Of a stretch of DNA of 64,000 bases, positions 18,443 to 27,728 are shown piece by piece (position 1 is the first letter of the stretch; each line of letters begins with the position of its first letter). Source of the stretch: Roseofilum capinflatum BLCC-M114 (GTDB lineage: Bacteria; Cyanobacteriota; Cyanobacteriia; Cyanobacteriales; Desertifilaceae); the NCBI RefSeq assembly GCF_030068505.1, contig NZ_JAQOSO010000055.1, positions 45,812 to 109,811 of the forward strand. The letters run 5' to 3'. The notes under the pieces are model-generated. The model did no database searches. It saw only the letters and a program-made list of their open reading frames with translations, and was not told the origin of the DNA. The translations under genes and the position numbers were made by a program.

Positions 18443-19252
18443 ATGAAACCCTATCTCGCAGCCGCTATCCAGATGACCAGTGAGCCAGATCTGGAGAACA
18501 ATCTTAGCCAAGCGGAAGACCTCATTGACTTAGCCAAACGTCAAGGAGCAGAACTGATCGGCTTACCGGAAAACTTCTCCTTCATGGGCATTGAAGCGGA
18601 GAAAGTTGCCCAAGCCGGGGCGATCGCCGAACAAACTGAGAAATTTCTCAAAACTATGGCTCAACGGTTCCAAGTGACCCTCCTAGGAGGCGGATTTCCC
18701 ATCCCGGTGAGCAGCGATAAAGTCCACAATACAGCCTTGTTGATTGACCCCAACGGTGAAGAGTTGGCCCGATACCAAAAAGTCCACTTGTTTGATGTCA
18801 ACGTCCCTGACGGAAATACCTACCAAGAATCCTTAACTGTGCAAGCGGGAACCCAACTCCCCCCCATCTACGAATCAGAACACTTGGGTTGCTTAGGCTT
18901 ATCTGTCTGTTATGATGTGCGCTTTCCGGAGTTGTACCGCTCCTTGTCCCAGCGAGGAGCAGAAGTTTTGTTTGTTCCGGCGGCGTTTACCGCTTATACC
19001 GGTAAAGATCATTGGCAAGTGTTGCTGCAAGCCAGAGCTATTGAAAATACCTGCTATTGTATCGCTCCTGCCCAAACCGGTTGCCATTACGCTCGGCGCA
19101 AAACCCATGGCCATGCCATGATTATCGACCCTTGGGGGATTATTCTCTCTGATGCAGGAGAAGAACCGGGAGTGGCGATCGCCGAAATTCATCCCGACCG
19201 TTTAGAACAAGTACGCCGACAAATGCCGAGCTTACATCATCGTGTATTCTAA
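18443..19252 (+). CDS. Carbon-nitrogen hydrolase (nitrilase superfamily, Nit/omega-amidase type)
   Basis: The nitrilase catalytic triad is clear: Glu in LPENFSF, Lys in YQKVHLFDV and Cys in SVCYDVRFPELYR. The length is 269 residues from the ATG at 18443 (MKPYLAAAIQMTS, the usual family start); an ATG at 18413 would add ten residues. The motif set fits the Nit1/Nit2 branch, which includes deaminated-glutathione amidase and omega-amidase. The protein is expected to be cytoplasmic. It follows narB, but repeats and a gap separate them and a link to nitrogen assimilation is inference only. Confidence 0.88.
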   Translation: MKPYLAAAIQMTSEPDLENNLSQAEDLIDLAKRQGAELIGLPENFSFMGIEAEKVAQAGAIAEQTEKFLKTMAQRFQVTLLGGGFPIPVSSDKVHNTALLIDPNGEELARYQKVHLFDVNVPDGNTYQESLTVQAGTQLPPIYESEHLGCLGLSVCYDVRFPELYRSLSQRGAEVLFVPAAFTAYTGKDHWQVLLQARAIENTCYCIAPAQTGCHYARRKTHGHAMIIDPWGIILSDAGEEPGVAIAEIHPDRLEQVRRQMPSLHHRVF

Positions 19253-19296
19253 TCACAATCATGTGAAACTCTTACTTTCGTTTTTTTTCATATTTG

Positions 19297-19312
19297 CTTT
19301 ACATTTGTAAAG
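19297..19312. promoter_or_regulatory. Palindromic possible operator upstream of the antiporter gene
   Basis: CTTTACA-TT-TGTAAAG is a 16-bp near-perfect inverted repeat about 38 bp before the antiporter ATG. Its symmetry suggests a dimeric regulator site. No family assignment is possible from sequence alone. Confidence 0.4.
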
Positions 19313-19349
19313 AACCTGTACAGTAGACATCGATGAGTTAAATAACATA

Positions 19350-20783
19350 ATGGTTGAAATACTCCCTTGGGTGTGTTCTCACACCCCAACCAGCCTCACC
19401 CCCTTGTTAGCCACAGCAACCGAAGCCGAAGCTCCCAGTGCTACCCTCGTCTTAGCTGGGGTTCTTCTGAGCCTCGTTACCATCTATCTTGCCAGTAAAA
19501 TCGGTAGTGAATTATGCGCTCGCCTCGATTTACCTCCCGTCCTTGGAGAACTTTTAGGAGGGGTTGTCATTGGAGTTTCCGTCCTTAAATTACTGGTTTT
19601 TCCAGAAGGCGGAGCAGGTGCGGATGAATCCCTGATTGTTGCAGTGCTGGAAAAAACAGCCGGTTTAACCCCAGAAGCAGCCGATGGTGTTTTTCTGGCT
19701 CAAAGTGAAGTGATTTCCGTTTTATCAGAATTAGGGGTTATTTTTCTCCTGTTTCAAATTGGTTTAGAATCAGATTTAAAACAACTTATTGATGCCGGAG
19801 TCCAGTCAGCCTTAGTGGCCATTACTGGAGTTGTTGTCCCGTTTTTAACGGGTACATTAGGACTGATTTATTTTTTCCATGTGCCCAATATTCCCGCTAT
19901 CTTTGCCGGTGCAGCCTTAACCGCCACCAGTATTGGAATTACAGCGAAAGTGCTGGCAGAAATTAAACGTTTGAATGACAAAGAAGGACAAATCATTATC
20001 GGTGCGGCTGTATTAGATGATATCCTCGGCATTATTATTCTGGCGATCGTCGCCTCTTTAGCAGAAAAAGGAGAAGTGGAAGTCTCCAGCATTATTTATC
20101 TGGTGATTAGTGCTGCGGCTTTCCTGATTGGTTCGATTATCTTGGGTCGCCTGGTCATGCCCTACTTTATGGGTTTACTGAATAAACTGACGACTCCAGG
20201 AACCCTCTTAATTGGTGGATTAATTATCGCCTTTATCTTTGCCTATATCGGTGCAGTTATTCAACTCGAAGCCATCTTAGGAGCCTTTACCGCCGGTCTA
20301 ATTTTGGGAGAAACGGAAAAACATCGAGAACTGGAAGAATTAGTGGAACCCATCGGATTTATGCTCGTTCCCGTCTTCTTCGTCACCGTGGGGGCGCAAA
20401 CCGATCTCTCGGTTCTCAACCCTGCGGTTCCCAGTAACCGGGAAGGCCTAATTATTGCTAGTTTCCTGGTGGTCGTGGCGATTATTGGTAAAGTAGTCAG
20501 TGGATTTACCCTCTTCGGTGGTGAACCGGTTAATCGGATTGCCGTTGGTGTGGGGATGATTCCACGGGGCGAAGTCGGATTAGTCTTTGCTGGAGTCGGT
20601 TCTGCCAGTGGTGTCCTACCTGAATCGTTGGATGCGGCGATTATTGTGATGGTCATTTTGACCACGTTTGTTGCGCCCCCCTTATTGCGAGTGGCGTTTC
20701 AACAATCAGAACCCTCAGAACCATCCAGTGGGGAACCGAGCAAAGAACCCGCAGCGATCGCCGAATCAGAATCGAGCAAATAA
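19350..20783 (+). CDS. CPA2-family cation:proton antiporter (NapA/NhaS3-like)
   Basis: The protein has 477 residues with about 12-13 membrane helices. The family core is visible in LGELLGGVVIGVSVL, LLFQIGLESDL and the helix crossing LTATSIGITAKVL...GAAVLDDILGI; the paired Asp of the ion site sits in AVLDDILG. The C-terminus is short, hydrophilic and Pro/Ser/Glu-rich, without an NAD-binding TrkA domain. It resembles the essential NhaS3-type Na+/H+ antiporter of Synechocystis in length and layout, but orthology is not established. A strong terminator follows, so it is probably monocistronic. Confidence 0.88.
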   Translation: MVEILPWVCSHTPTSLTPLLATATEAEAPSATLVLAGVLLSLVTIYLASKIGSELCARLDLPPVLGELLGGVVIGVSVLKLLVFPEGGAGADESLIVAVLEKTAGLTPEAADGVFLAQSEVISVLSELGVIFLLFQIGLESDLKQLIDAGVQSALVAITGVVVPFLTGTLGLIYFFHVPNIPAIFAGAALTATSIGITAKVLAEIKRLNDKEGQIIIGAAVLDDILGIIILAIVASLAEKGEVEVSSIIYLVISAAAFLIGSIILGRLVMPYFMGLLNKLTTPGTLLIGGLIIAFIFAYIGAVIQLEAILGAFTAGLILGETEKHRELEELVEPIGFMLVPVFFVTVGAQTDLSVLNPAVPSNREGLIIASFLVVVAIIGKVVSGFTLFGGEPVNRIAVGVGMIPRGEVGLVFAGVGSASGVLPESLDAAIIVMVILTTFVAPPLLRVAFQQSEPSEPSSGEPSKEPAAIAESESSK

Positions 20784-20834
20784 TTCAGGCGATCGCCGCC
20801 CATCGGCATTACAATCAGCATTGAAACAACAATT

Positions 20835-20909
20835 ATGGGGGTGCAATCATACCGTGAGAATCGCGATCTAATCGCGATCTTCACCGGGATTGCCCCCCAT
20901 CTTTTTTTT
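20835..20909 (+). terminator. Rho-independent terminator after the antiporter gene
   Basis: ATGGGGGTGCAATC at 20835-20848 pairs with GATTGCCCCCCAT at 20888-20900 (13 bp, one bulged T). A run of eight T follows at 20902-20909. The loop of about 39 bases contains a further HIP1-derived ATCGCGAT repeat. Confidence 0.85.
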
Positions 20910-20970
20910 GGTCAGCACTTGTAATATAGTGACTTGACTGTTACTTACAGACTCCTCCCAATCAACCGTC

Positions 20971-22905
20971 ATGAAATTTAGTCACTCTTCTAGAGGCCCA
21001 TCTGTGAAACTGCATTGGTTATTATCTAGCCTTTTAGGACTCTGGCTTTGGTCAGCTCCAGTCCAAGCAGCCAGTTTACAATATTGGCGGTTTGATGCCA
21101 GAAACAATCGTCTGGAATTTGCCACCAATGGTCGAGTTCAACCCAGCGCTCAACTGATTTTTAATCCCACCCGCTTAGTGATCGATCTGCCGGGAACCAG
21201 TTTGGGCAATCAAATTCGCTCCCAACTGGTCTCAACCCCAGGCATTAAACAAGTCAGAACCGGACAATTTGAGCGCAACACCACCCGCATCGTCATTGAA
21301 TTAAACTCTGGCTACACCCTCGACCCCTCTCAAGTCAGATTTGTGGGAGATTCTCCTTCCCGATGGACGGTGCAACTGCCCCAACCCCAACGAGAGAGTA
21401 GCACCCCAACACGCTCCAATCCTCAGCCCACCTTAACTTCACCTCCTCCTTCTCGGCCGGTGGCTCAACAACCCTCTCCAAACCGCAGCACCACCGGAAA
21501 TAAAATTGAAGCCGTTCGCATCACCGGTGATGGGTTTTTCATTCGCACCACCAACCAACCGGAAATTGCTAGGGTTGAGCGCTCTTCAGATCAGCGTCAA
21601 ATTGAAATCGACCTTGAAGGGGTGAGTGTCCCCGATAATTTGAACCCCAGACGCTTAAATATTAATAGCCGAGGGGTCAATCAACTAATTCTCAGCCCCT
21701 TAGAGGGGGATGAGACGGGAACCCGCATTACTCTCAATGTCAACCCCAATAGTGCAGATTGGCAAGCCTTACCCAATCGTTTAGGGGTGGTGCTGATTCC
21801 CAGAGCGGGGAGTGGAACCGATGTGGCTAGTGCTAACCCTTGGCCGGCTGGTCGCGAGATTGAAGCCCCCGATCCCAATGTCCCCGATCCGAGTCAACCG
21901 CCCCTGATTCAGGCGATCGAGGTGTCTGGCAATAGCACGAATGCCCAATTGGTGATTCGTGCCAGTGGCCGAATGAATGCGGTGGGGGACTGGCCCAATG
22001 CTGCCGTCTATACCTTAAGATTATCTCCCGCTCGCTTAGGACAAAATCCGCCTCAGATGCCTACAGGGGGAAATAGTCCCTTTACCCGTTTTGATGTGCA
22101 ACAAGCTGACGACCAAACGGTGGTGATTTCCATGACCCCTCGTTCTGGATTCACCTTGGGACAGATTAATCAACCGGGTTCTCAGGTGATTTCCCTATCC
22201 TTGGGGTCAGGTACGACTCCCCTGCCCCCCATTGCCACGACTCCTCCGCCCTCAGCCAACATTCCCATTCCGGTTCCTCGACCGGCGAATCCTCTCCCCC
22301 CTCAGCCCACGACTCCACCCCGTACCCAATGGCCCCTACCTACTCCAGGGCGCACGCCTAATTCTCGAATTCGGGTGGTGATCGATCCGGGTCATGGGGG
22401 CCGCGATCCCGGTGCAGTCGGCATTCGTGGACTGCGAGAAACGGACGTAGTTTTAGATATCTCTCGACAAGTGGCCGCCATTCTGCAACAAAATGGGGTG
22501 CAAGTGGTTTTAACCCGCGATCGCGAAGTAGAAATTGACCTGGCTCCTAGGGTGAATCTAGCTGAACGGGTCAACGCCAACCTCTTTGTTAGTATTCATG
22601 CCAATGCAATTAGTATGAGTCGCCCGGATGTCAATGGAGTGGAAACGTACTACTACAACAGTGGCCTTCGCCTAGCCCAGACGATTCAAGGTTCCATCCT
22701 CCGGAGCATACCGATGAGAGACCGGGGAGTAAAACGCGCTCGCTTTTACGTCCTGCGTAGAACTTCGATGCCCGCCGTATTAGTGGAAACGGGATTTGTA
22801 ACCGGGGCCCAGGATGCTCCTAGGTTAATGAATCCGGCCTTTAGAAGTCAGATGGCTCAGGCGATCGCCAATGGAATTTTGCTGTACATCCGGCAATACT
22901 ACTAG
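20971..22905 (+). CDS. amiC1: N-acetylmuramoyl-L-alanine amidase with AMIN domains (first of tandem pair)
   Basis: A signal peptide (KLHWLLSSLLGLWLWSAPVQA) is followed by AMIN domains (YWRFDARNNRLEF...IDLPGTSLG, and at least one more repeat), a proline-rich linker, and a C-terminal Amidase_3 zinc domain. The latter has His 475 in DPGHGGRDPGAVG, VSIHANA and the catalytic Glu in VLVETGFVTG. It cleaves the Mur-L-Ala bond in septal peptidoglycan. Length 644. The GTG at 21004 aligns with the GTG start of the next paralogue, so the true start may be there. In heterocyst-forming relatives the tandem AmiC pair perforates the septum for cell-cell communication; the same order amiC-amiC-murI is seen here. 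Confidence 0.93.
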   Translation: MKFSHSSRGPSVKLHWLLSSLLGLWLWSAPVQAASLQYWRFDARNNRLEFATNGRVQPSAQLIFNPTRLVIDLPGTSLGNQIRSQLVSTPGIKQVRTGQFERNTTRIVIELNSGYTLDPSQVRFVGDSPSRWTVQLPQPQRESSTPTRSNPQPTLTSPPPSRPVAQQPSPNRSTTGNKIEAVRITGDGFFIRTTNQPEIARVERSSDQRQIEIDLEGVSVPDNLNPRRLNINSRGVNQLILSPLEGDETGTRITLNVNPNSADWQALPNRLGVVLIPRAGSGTDVASANPWPAGREIEAPDPNVPDPSQPPLIQAIEVSGNSTNAQLVIRASGRMNAVGDWPNAAVYTLRLSPARLGQNPPQMPTGGNSPFTRFDVQQADDQTVVISMTPRSGFTLGQINQPGSQVISLSLGSGTTPLPPIATTPPPSANIPIPVPRPANPLPPQPTTPPRTQWPLPTPGRTPNSRIRVVIDPGHGGRDPGAVGIRGLRETDVVLDISRQVAAILQQNGVQVVLTRDREVEIDLAPRVNLAERVNANLFVSIHANAISMSRPDVNGVETYYYNSGLRLAQTIQGSILRSIPMRDRGVKRARFYVLRRTSMPAVLVETGFVTGAQDAPRLMNPAFRSQMAQAIANGILLYIRQYY

Positions 22906-23010
22906 AGCTACGTTCGGAAAGTTTCACGCCCTCATCAGGGTTCATTTCCAAAGCTTAGGTAGTGAGTCGGAGCAGCAAGGGCGTATCACTATCATCAGCG
23001 AGGAAACGGC

Positions 23011-24555
23011 GTGAAACTTCATTGGCTTTTACCAGGTGTCTTAGGATTATGGCTGCTCTCATCTCCAGTCTATGCAGCCAGTTTAGAAAATTGGCGCTTT
23101 GATGCCAGAAACAATCGTTTAGAATTGACCACCGATACCAATGTCCAACCCAGAGCGCAGCTCATTTATGGGCCGACTCGTCTGGTGGTTGACTTACCCG
23201 GAATTCAGTTAGGGAGGGCCCTACGGGAGCAGTTGGTCAATACTCCTGGGATTGCCAAAGTCCGTACCGGGCAATTTAATTCTAATACCACTCGCTTAGT
23301 AGTGGAACTCAAACCCGGCTATACCATTGACCCCAATCAAGTGAAATTCCAAGGCATTTCCCCTCGTCGATGGGTAGTGCAAATTCCTAATCCTCAACGG
23401 GATCAAACACCGGTTACGCCTCCGGTGACCAATCCCCAACCGGCTCCCCCTAGCAGTGCTTCCTCGGTGGTCGAAGCCATTCGGGTAACTGGTGATGGCT
23501 TTTATTTACGGGTCAATGGCGAAAAACCTAACGTTAAGTCGGTCAGACGCACCTCAAATCAAGAGCAAATTACCATCGATTTTGAGGGGGTGACCTTAGC
23601 ACCCGATTTACACCAAAGACCGTTACCGATTAATAGTCGAGGAGTACGGCAAATTCAGATGAGCCAACGGGAGGATTCCATTGTGCGGGTGACTCTAGAT
23701 GTAACTGCCGCTAGTCCAGATTGGCAAGGGTTAACGAATAAATTTGGAGCAGTGATTATTCCTGTGTCTGGAAGTAGGGGTCGCATGGGTCAAGAGGCTC
23801 AACAACCTTGGCCCAGAAATCGGGAACTGGCCTCCGCTAATTCTTCTCTGGGCCCTTCTCCGAGTCAACCCCCCTCTTCTCCAACGCCTCAAGATGGAGT
23901 GGCAATTAATGTACCGCCACCGGCTAATCCTTTGCCTCCGACTCCTCCTCGTCCCCAACCTTTACCTCCTCCGACCACTAATCCTCGTCCGTCTACTCCG
24001 ACTCCTCCCCGCAATTCTCGTATTCGGGTGGCTATTGACCCCGGCCATGGGGGCCGTGACCCTGGAGCGGTGGGGAATGGACTGCAAGAGAAACATATTG
24101 TCATGGATATCTCGAATCAAGTGGCGGCTATCTTGGAGCAAAATGGGGTGCAAGTGGTGATGACTCGTCGGGATGACCGGGAAATTGATTTAGCGCCTAG
24201 GGTGGCGACGGCCGAACGAGCGAATGCGACCCTATTTGTGAGCATTCATGCGAATGCAATTAGTATGAGCCGTCCAGAAGTGAATGGGTTGGAAACGTTT
24301 TACTATCAAACGGGTGAGCGTTTAGCTCGTGATATCCAGAATAGTATTCTGCAAACTTTAAATATTCGCGATCGCGGAGTGCGTCGTGCTAGATTTTATG
24401 TGCTGAGGAAAACATCCATGCCTTCTGTCTTGGTGGAAACTGGATTTATCACCGGTCGGGAAGATTCGGTTAAATTAGCGAATCCAGTTTTCCGTCGCCA
24501 GATGGCTCAAGGAATTGCCAATGGCATTCTGCGCCATATTCAGCAAAACTATTAG
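23011..24555 (+). CDS. amiC2: N-acetylmuramoyl-L-alanine amidase with AMIN domains (second of tandem pair)
   Basis: This paralogue of the preceding gene is shorter (514 residues) because it lacks one middle AMIN-like segment. It starts at GTG 23011 with GAGG eight bases upstream. It has a signal peptide (LHWLLPGVLGLWLLSSPVYA), AMIN domains with WRFDARNNRLELT, a Pro-rich linker and Amidase_3 with DPGHGGRDPGAVG, VSIHANAISMS and SVLVETGFITG. It acts in the periplasm on the septal wall. The gap of 105 bp and same direction suggest cotranscription with its twin. Tandem duplication is evident from near-identical blocks. Confidence 0.93.
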   Translation: MKLHWLLPGVLGLWLLSSPVYAASLENWRFDARNNRLELTTDTNVQPRAQLIYGPTRLVVDLPGIQLGRALREQLVNTPGIAKVRTGQFNSNTTRLVVELKPGYTIDPNQVKFQGISPRRWVVQIPNPQRDQTPVTPPVTNPQPAPPSSASSVVEAIRVTGDGFYLRVNGEKPNVKSVRRTSNQEQITIDFEGVTLAPDLHQRPLPINSRGVRQIQMSQREDSIVRVTLDVTAASPDWQGLTNKFGAVIIPVSGSRGRMGQEAQQPWPRNRELASANSSLGPSPSQPPSSPTPQDGVAINVPPPANPLPPTPPRPQPLPPPTTNPRPSTPTPPRNSRIRVAIDPGHGGRDPGAVGNGLQEKHIVMDISNQVAAILEQNGVQVVMTRRDDREIDLAPRVATAERANATLFVSIHANAISMSRPEVNGLETFYYQTGERLARDIQNSILQTLNIRDRGVRRARFYVLRKTSMPSVLVETGFITGREDSVKLANPVFRRQMAQGIANGILRHIQQNY

Positions 24556-24619
24556 TGGGGGGAAGCACCCATTGCTAAACCCCATGGTGTGAGTGAGTGA
24601 TTTGGAGTAAATACGAAGC

Positions 24620-25444
24620 ATGACCATCAACCATTGGCCAATTGGGGTTTTTGATAGCGGTGTGGGTGGACTGACGGTTCTGAGCGAACTGTATCGTCAG
24701 CTTCCCCAAGAATCGATTATTTATTTTGGCGATACGGCGCGTTTGCCCTATGGTACGCGATCGCCCCAAGAGATTATTCAATTTGTCCGGGAAATTATCA
24801 CCTGGATGGAACACCAACAGGTGAAAATGGTGGTGATGGCTTGTAATACCAGTAATGCATTGGCCTTAGAAGCCATGAGTGGCGAATTCTCGGTTCCTAT
24901 CCTCGGATTGATCTTACCAGCCGCAAGAGCGGCTGTTTCTGTCGGTAAACGGATTGGAGTGATTGCTACTCCTGCTACTGCTGCGAGTCAAGCCTATCGC
25001 CAAGCCATGATTGAAGTCGATCCGACGGTTCAGGTTTGGCAAGTGGGATGTCCCGAATTTGTCCCTTTGATTGAACAAAATCGGATTAACGATCCCTATA
25101 CTTATGAGGTGGCCCGCTCCTATTTGCAACCTCTCCTGCAACAAAATATAGATACCCTGGTTTATGGCTGTACTCACTACCCGCTTTTAGATTCGGTGAT
25201 TCGTCAACTGTTGCCCAAAACGGTACAAATTATTAATCCAGCCGTTCATGTGGTTCAATCTACGGCACAAGAGCTAGATTTGCTGGGTTTGCGCCATACC
25301 TGTGCGCCTAAACCGACATACTTTTGTGTCAGTGGTTCGGCTCAACAGTTTAGGAGTCGTTCTTTGGGTTGGTTAGGACATACTCCCCAAGTTCAACAGG
25401 TGGATTTGAGTTATTTGCCCATGTCTAATTCTCTGGCTTCTTAA
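24620..25444 (+). CDS. murI: Glutamate racemase
   Basis: MurI converts L- to D-glutamate for peptidoglycan. The product has 274 residues. Signature blocks are GVFDSGVGGLTVL with the first catalytic Asp region, FGDTARLPYG, MACNTSNALAL with catalytic Cys, and YGCTHYPLL with the second catalytic Cys. It lies 64 bp after amiC2 in the same direction, linking wall synthesis with wall remodelling. An inverted repeat at 25474-25498 closes the unit. Confidence 0.96.
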   Translation: MTINHWPIGVFDSGVGGLTVLSELYRQLPQESIIYFGDTARLPYGTRSPQEIIQFVREIITWMEHQQVKMVVMACNTSNALALEAMSGEFSVPILGLILPAARAAVSVGKRIGVIATPATAASQAYRQAMIEVDPTVQVWQVGCPEFVPLIEQNRINDPYTYEVARSYLQPLLQQNIDTLVYGCTHYPLLDSVIRQLLPKTVQIINPAVHVVQSTAQELDLLGLRHTCAPKPTYFCVSGSAQQFRSRSLGWLGHTPQVQQVDLSYLPMSNSLAS

Positions 25445-25473
25445 TCTCATTTTAGATCGGTCAAGCTTTAATT

Positions 25474-25510
25474 GAGGTTCTATATCCCGTAGAACCTCAG
25501 TAGCTGTTTT
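25474..25510 (+). terminator. Hairpin after murI
   Basis: GAGGTTCTA at 25474-25482 pairs perfectly with TAGAACCTC at 25490-25498 over a 7-base loop. A weak T-rich stretch (GTTTTTAT) begins seven bases later. It is probably the terminator of the amiC-murI unit. Confidence 0.55.
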
Positions 25511-25642
25511 TATAGATATAGCGCTTCGCGTGGCAAAAGGGTAATAGGAAAACCATTTTTCACGCTATAATGCCTATTTTCCAGGCTTTTTATAGGAATG
25601 CACTTTCAAGCAAAGCGCTGTATGATTACTCTTGACTGATTT

Positions 25643-27694
25643 ATGGAGCATTTTCCGACTTGGGTGGCAGAAAACCCGATCGCCTCATTTACGCTGTTGC
25701 TGTTTGCCAGCTTAACGGTTCCTCCCCTAGTCGAGCGGCTGAAACTGCCGGGCCTGGTGGGTTTGCTCCTGGCTGGTGTCATTCTTGGCCCCTATGGTTT
25801 GCAACTGCTCGACCCGAAAACAGAAACCCTCAAACTCCTGTCGGACATTGGCAAAATCTACCTAATGTTTGTTGCTGGTCTAGAAATTGACCGTGCCGCC
25901 TTTCGTCAAACCCGCAACCGTTCCCTAAAGTTTGGCTTAACCACGTTTTTAGTCCCGTTAATTGCCGGAACCTTGGTGGGACAACTGTTTGGGTTTGGCT
26001 TAAATGCATCCCTACTGATTGGGTCGCTGTTAGCCTCCCATACCCTGTTAGCCTATCCCCTGATTCAACAATTTGGGGTCGTGCGAAATCCGGCGATCGC
26101 CGTTACTGTCGGCGCAACCATTTTCACCGACGTTAGCGCTCTCTTGGTTTTAGCCATTTGTGTCTCCATCCATCAAGGACAATTTTCATGGATGAGTTTA
26201 ATCCTACAACTGGTTTCCCTGGCGATCTATGCCGCCGCCGTTCTCATCGGTTTAGATCGCCTCGGTCGGGAATATTTTGAACGGAGCGGAAATGAAGAAG
26301 GCAATCAATTTTTATTTGTGCTTGTGGCCCTGTTTTTAGCCTCAGTGGGCACACAAATTATTCAAATTGAAAACATCGTTGGTGCGTTTCTGGCTGGAGT
26401 TGCCATTAATGATGTTCTCGGCCACGGGCCGGTTAAAGAAAAGGTAGAATTTGTGGGGGCAGTTCTGTTTATTCCCTTCTTTTTTGTCAGTATGGGATTA
26501 CTGATTGATATTCAGACTTTTCTCTACACTTTGGCCAATGAACCCATATTAGTGATGGCGATCGCGGGTTCTTTAATCGGTAGCAAATTTATTGCCGCTT
26601 GGATCGTTAAAGGTCTCGATCGCTACACTTGGATCGAAACCCTCACCATGTGGTCGCTCTCTTTACCGCAAGTTGCTGCCACCCTAGCGGCTGCCTTAGT
26701 GGGGTTTCAAGTGGGACTACTGACAGAAGCAGTGTTTAATAGCGTCATTGTGCTGATGTTGGTGACCTCGATCCTCGGCCCGGTGCTAACGGAACGCTTT
26801 GCCCAGCAGTTAACCCTTTCTGGGGATAAACCGACCTCCAGGGATGTCCAGAAGGATACTTTCTCTACGTCCCATCCCCTGGCGATCGTTGTACCGGTGA
26901 CCAACCCCGCGACAGAACCGAATCTGATGGCGATGGCTAGTTTACTGGTGCAACAGCAAGGGGGGCGGGTTATGCCCTTGGCGATCGCCCAAACCTCTAG
27001 CTCCCTCACCGATCCACGATTTCTAGAAACCTTATCCCAAAAGCGTTCTGTCCTCCAACACGCTGCCCAACATAGCTTAAACCTAGGCGTGGAAACCCGA
27101 CCTTTACTCCGCATCGATCTCGATATTGCTCTCGGTATTTGTCATGCTGCCAAAGAACAGGAAGCCGATTTGGTCTTAATGGGGTATGGTGACATTACCA
27201 CCCTACAAGCTCGTTTATTGGGCAATATCATCGATCAAGTCTTTCAAGGTAGCCCCTGTCCTGTAGCAGTGATGCGACTGTTAGCTTCTCCCAGTGAACT
27301 TACTCGCATTCTGGTGTTTATCTGGGATGCCTCGCCTGATACCCTGAGATTAATCGCTTTTGCCCAGTCCATTGCTACAGCCAATCAAGGAACCGTTACC
27401 CTCAAATATCTGATTTCTCCTACCACTTCCCCAGAGAAACAAGCAGAATTGGAGCTACAGCTACAGCAAAATCTGGGATTCGAGTTTCAAGACCGACCAC
27501 TGATTCTGAATATTGAGGCGATCGCCAATACCCATCCAGCAACAGTGATTTTAGAAACCGCCCGAAACGTTGACTTAATGATTCTCAATGCCAGAGATAT
27601 CCATCCGGGCAAAGGATTAATTCTCAATGATTGGGCAACTCCCATCATTCAGGGAATTAACTGTTCCATGATATTAGTATCTGTTCCTAATTAG
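25643..27694 (+). CDS. CPA2 cation:proton antiporter with C-terminal universal-stress domains
   Basis: The protein has 683 residues. The first 400 or so form an antiporter with about 12 helices (VPPLVERLKLPGLVGLLLAGVILG, LMFVAGLEIDRAAF, FVSMGLLIDI). From about 415 there are two UspA-like cytoplasmic modules; the first contains LVLMGYGDITTLQARLLGNIIDQV and CPVAVMRL, resembling the nucleotide-binding G-rich loop. The Usp part may gate transport by nucleotide. It is a KefB-like family member but lacks an obvious TrkA-N domain. Promoter region 25445-25642 contains an AGCGCTTCGCG repeat unit also seen near 57775. Substrate ion unknown. Confidence 0.87.
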   Translation: MEHFPTWVAENPIASFTLLLFASLTVPPLVERLKLPGLVGLLLAGVILGPYGLQLLDPKTETLKLLSDIGKIYLMFVAGLEIDRAAFRQTRNRSLKFGLTTFLVPLIAGTLVGQLFGFGLNASLLIGSLLASHTLLAYPLIQQFGVVRNPAIAVTVGATIFTDVSALLVLAICVSIHQGQFSWMSLILQLVSLAIYAAAVLIGLDRLGREYFERSGNEEGNQFLFVLVALFLASVGTQIIQIENIVGAFLAGVAINDVLGHGPVKEKVEFVGAVLFIPFFFVSMGLLIDIQTFLYTLANEPILVMAIAGSLIGSKFIAAWIVKGLDRYTWIETLTMWSLSLPQVAATLAAALVGFQVGLLTEAVFNSVIVLMLVTSILGPVLTERFAQQLTLSGDKPTSRDVQKDTFSTSHPLAIVVPVTNPATEPNLMAMASLLVQQQGGRVMPLAIAQTSSSLTDPRFLETLSQKRSVLQHAAQHSLNLGVETRPLLRIDLDIALGICHAAKEQEADLVLMGYGDITTLQARLLGNIIDQVFQGSPCPVAVMRLLASPSELTRILVFIWDASPDTLRLIAFAQSIATANQGTVTLKYLISPTTSPEKQAELELQLQQNLGFEFQDRPLILNIEAIANTHPATVILETARNVDLMILNARDIHPGKGLILNDWATPIIQGINCSMILVSVPN

Positions 27695-27728
27695 ATTCTA
27701 TATAGATTGCTATCGAGAAAGGGCGAAT

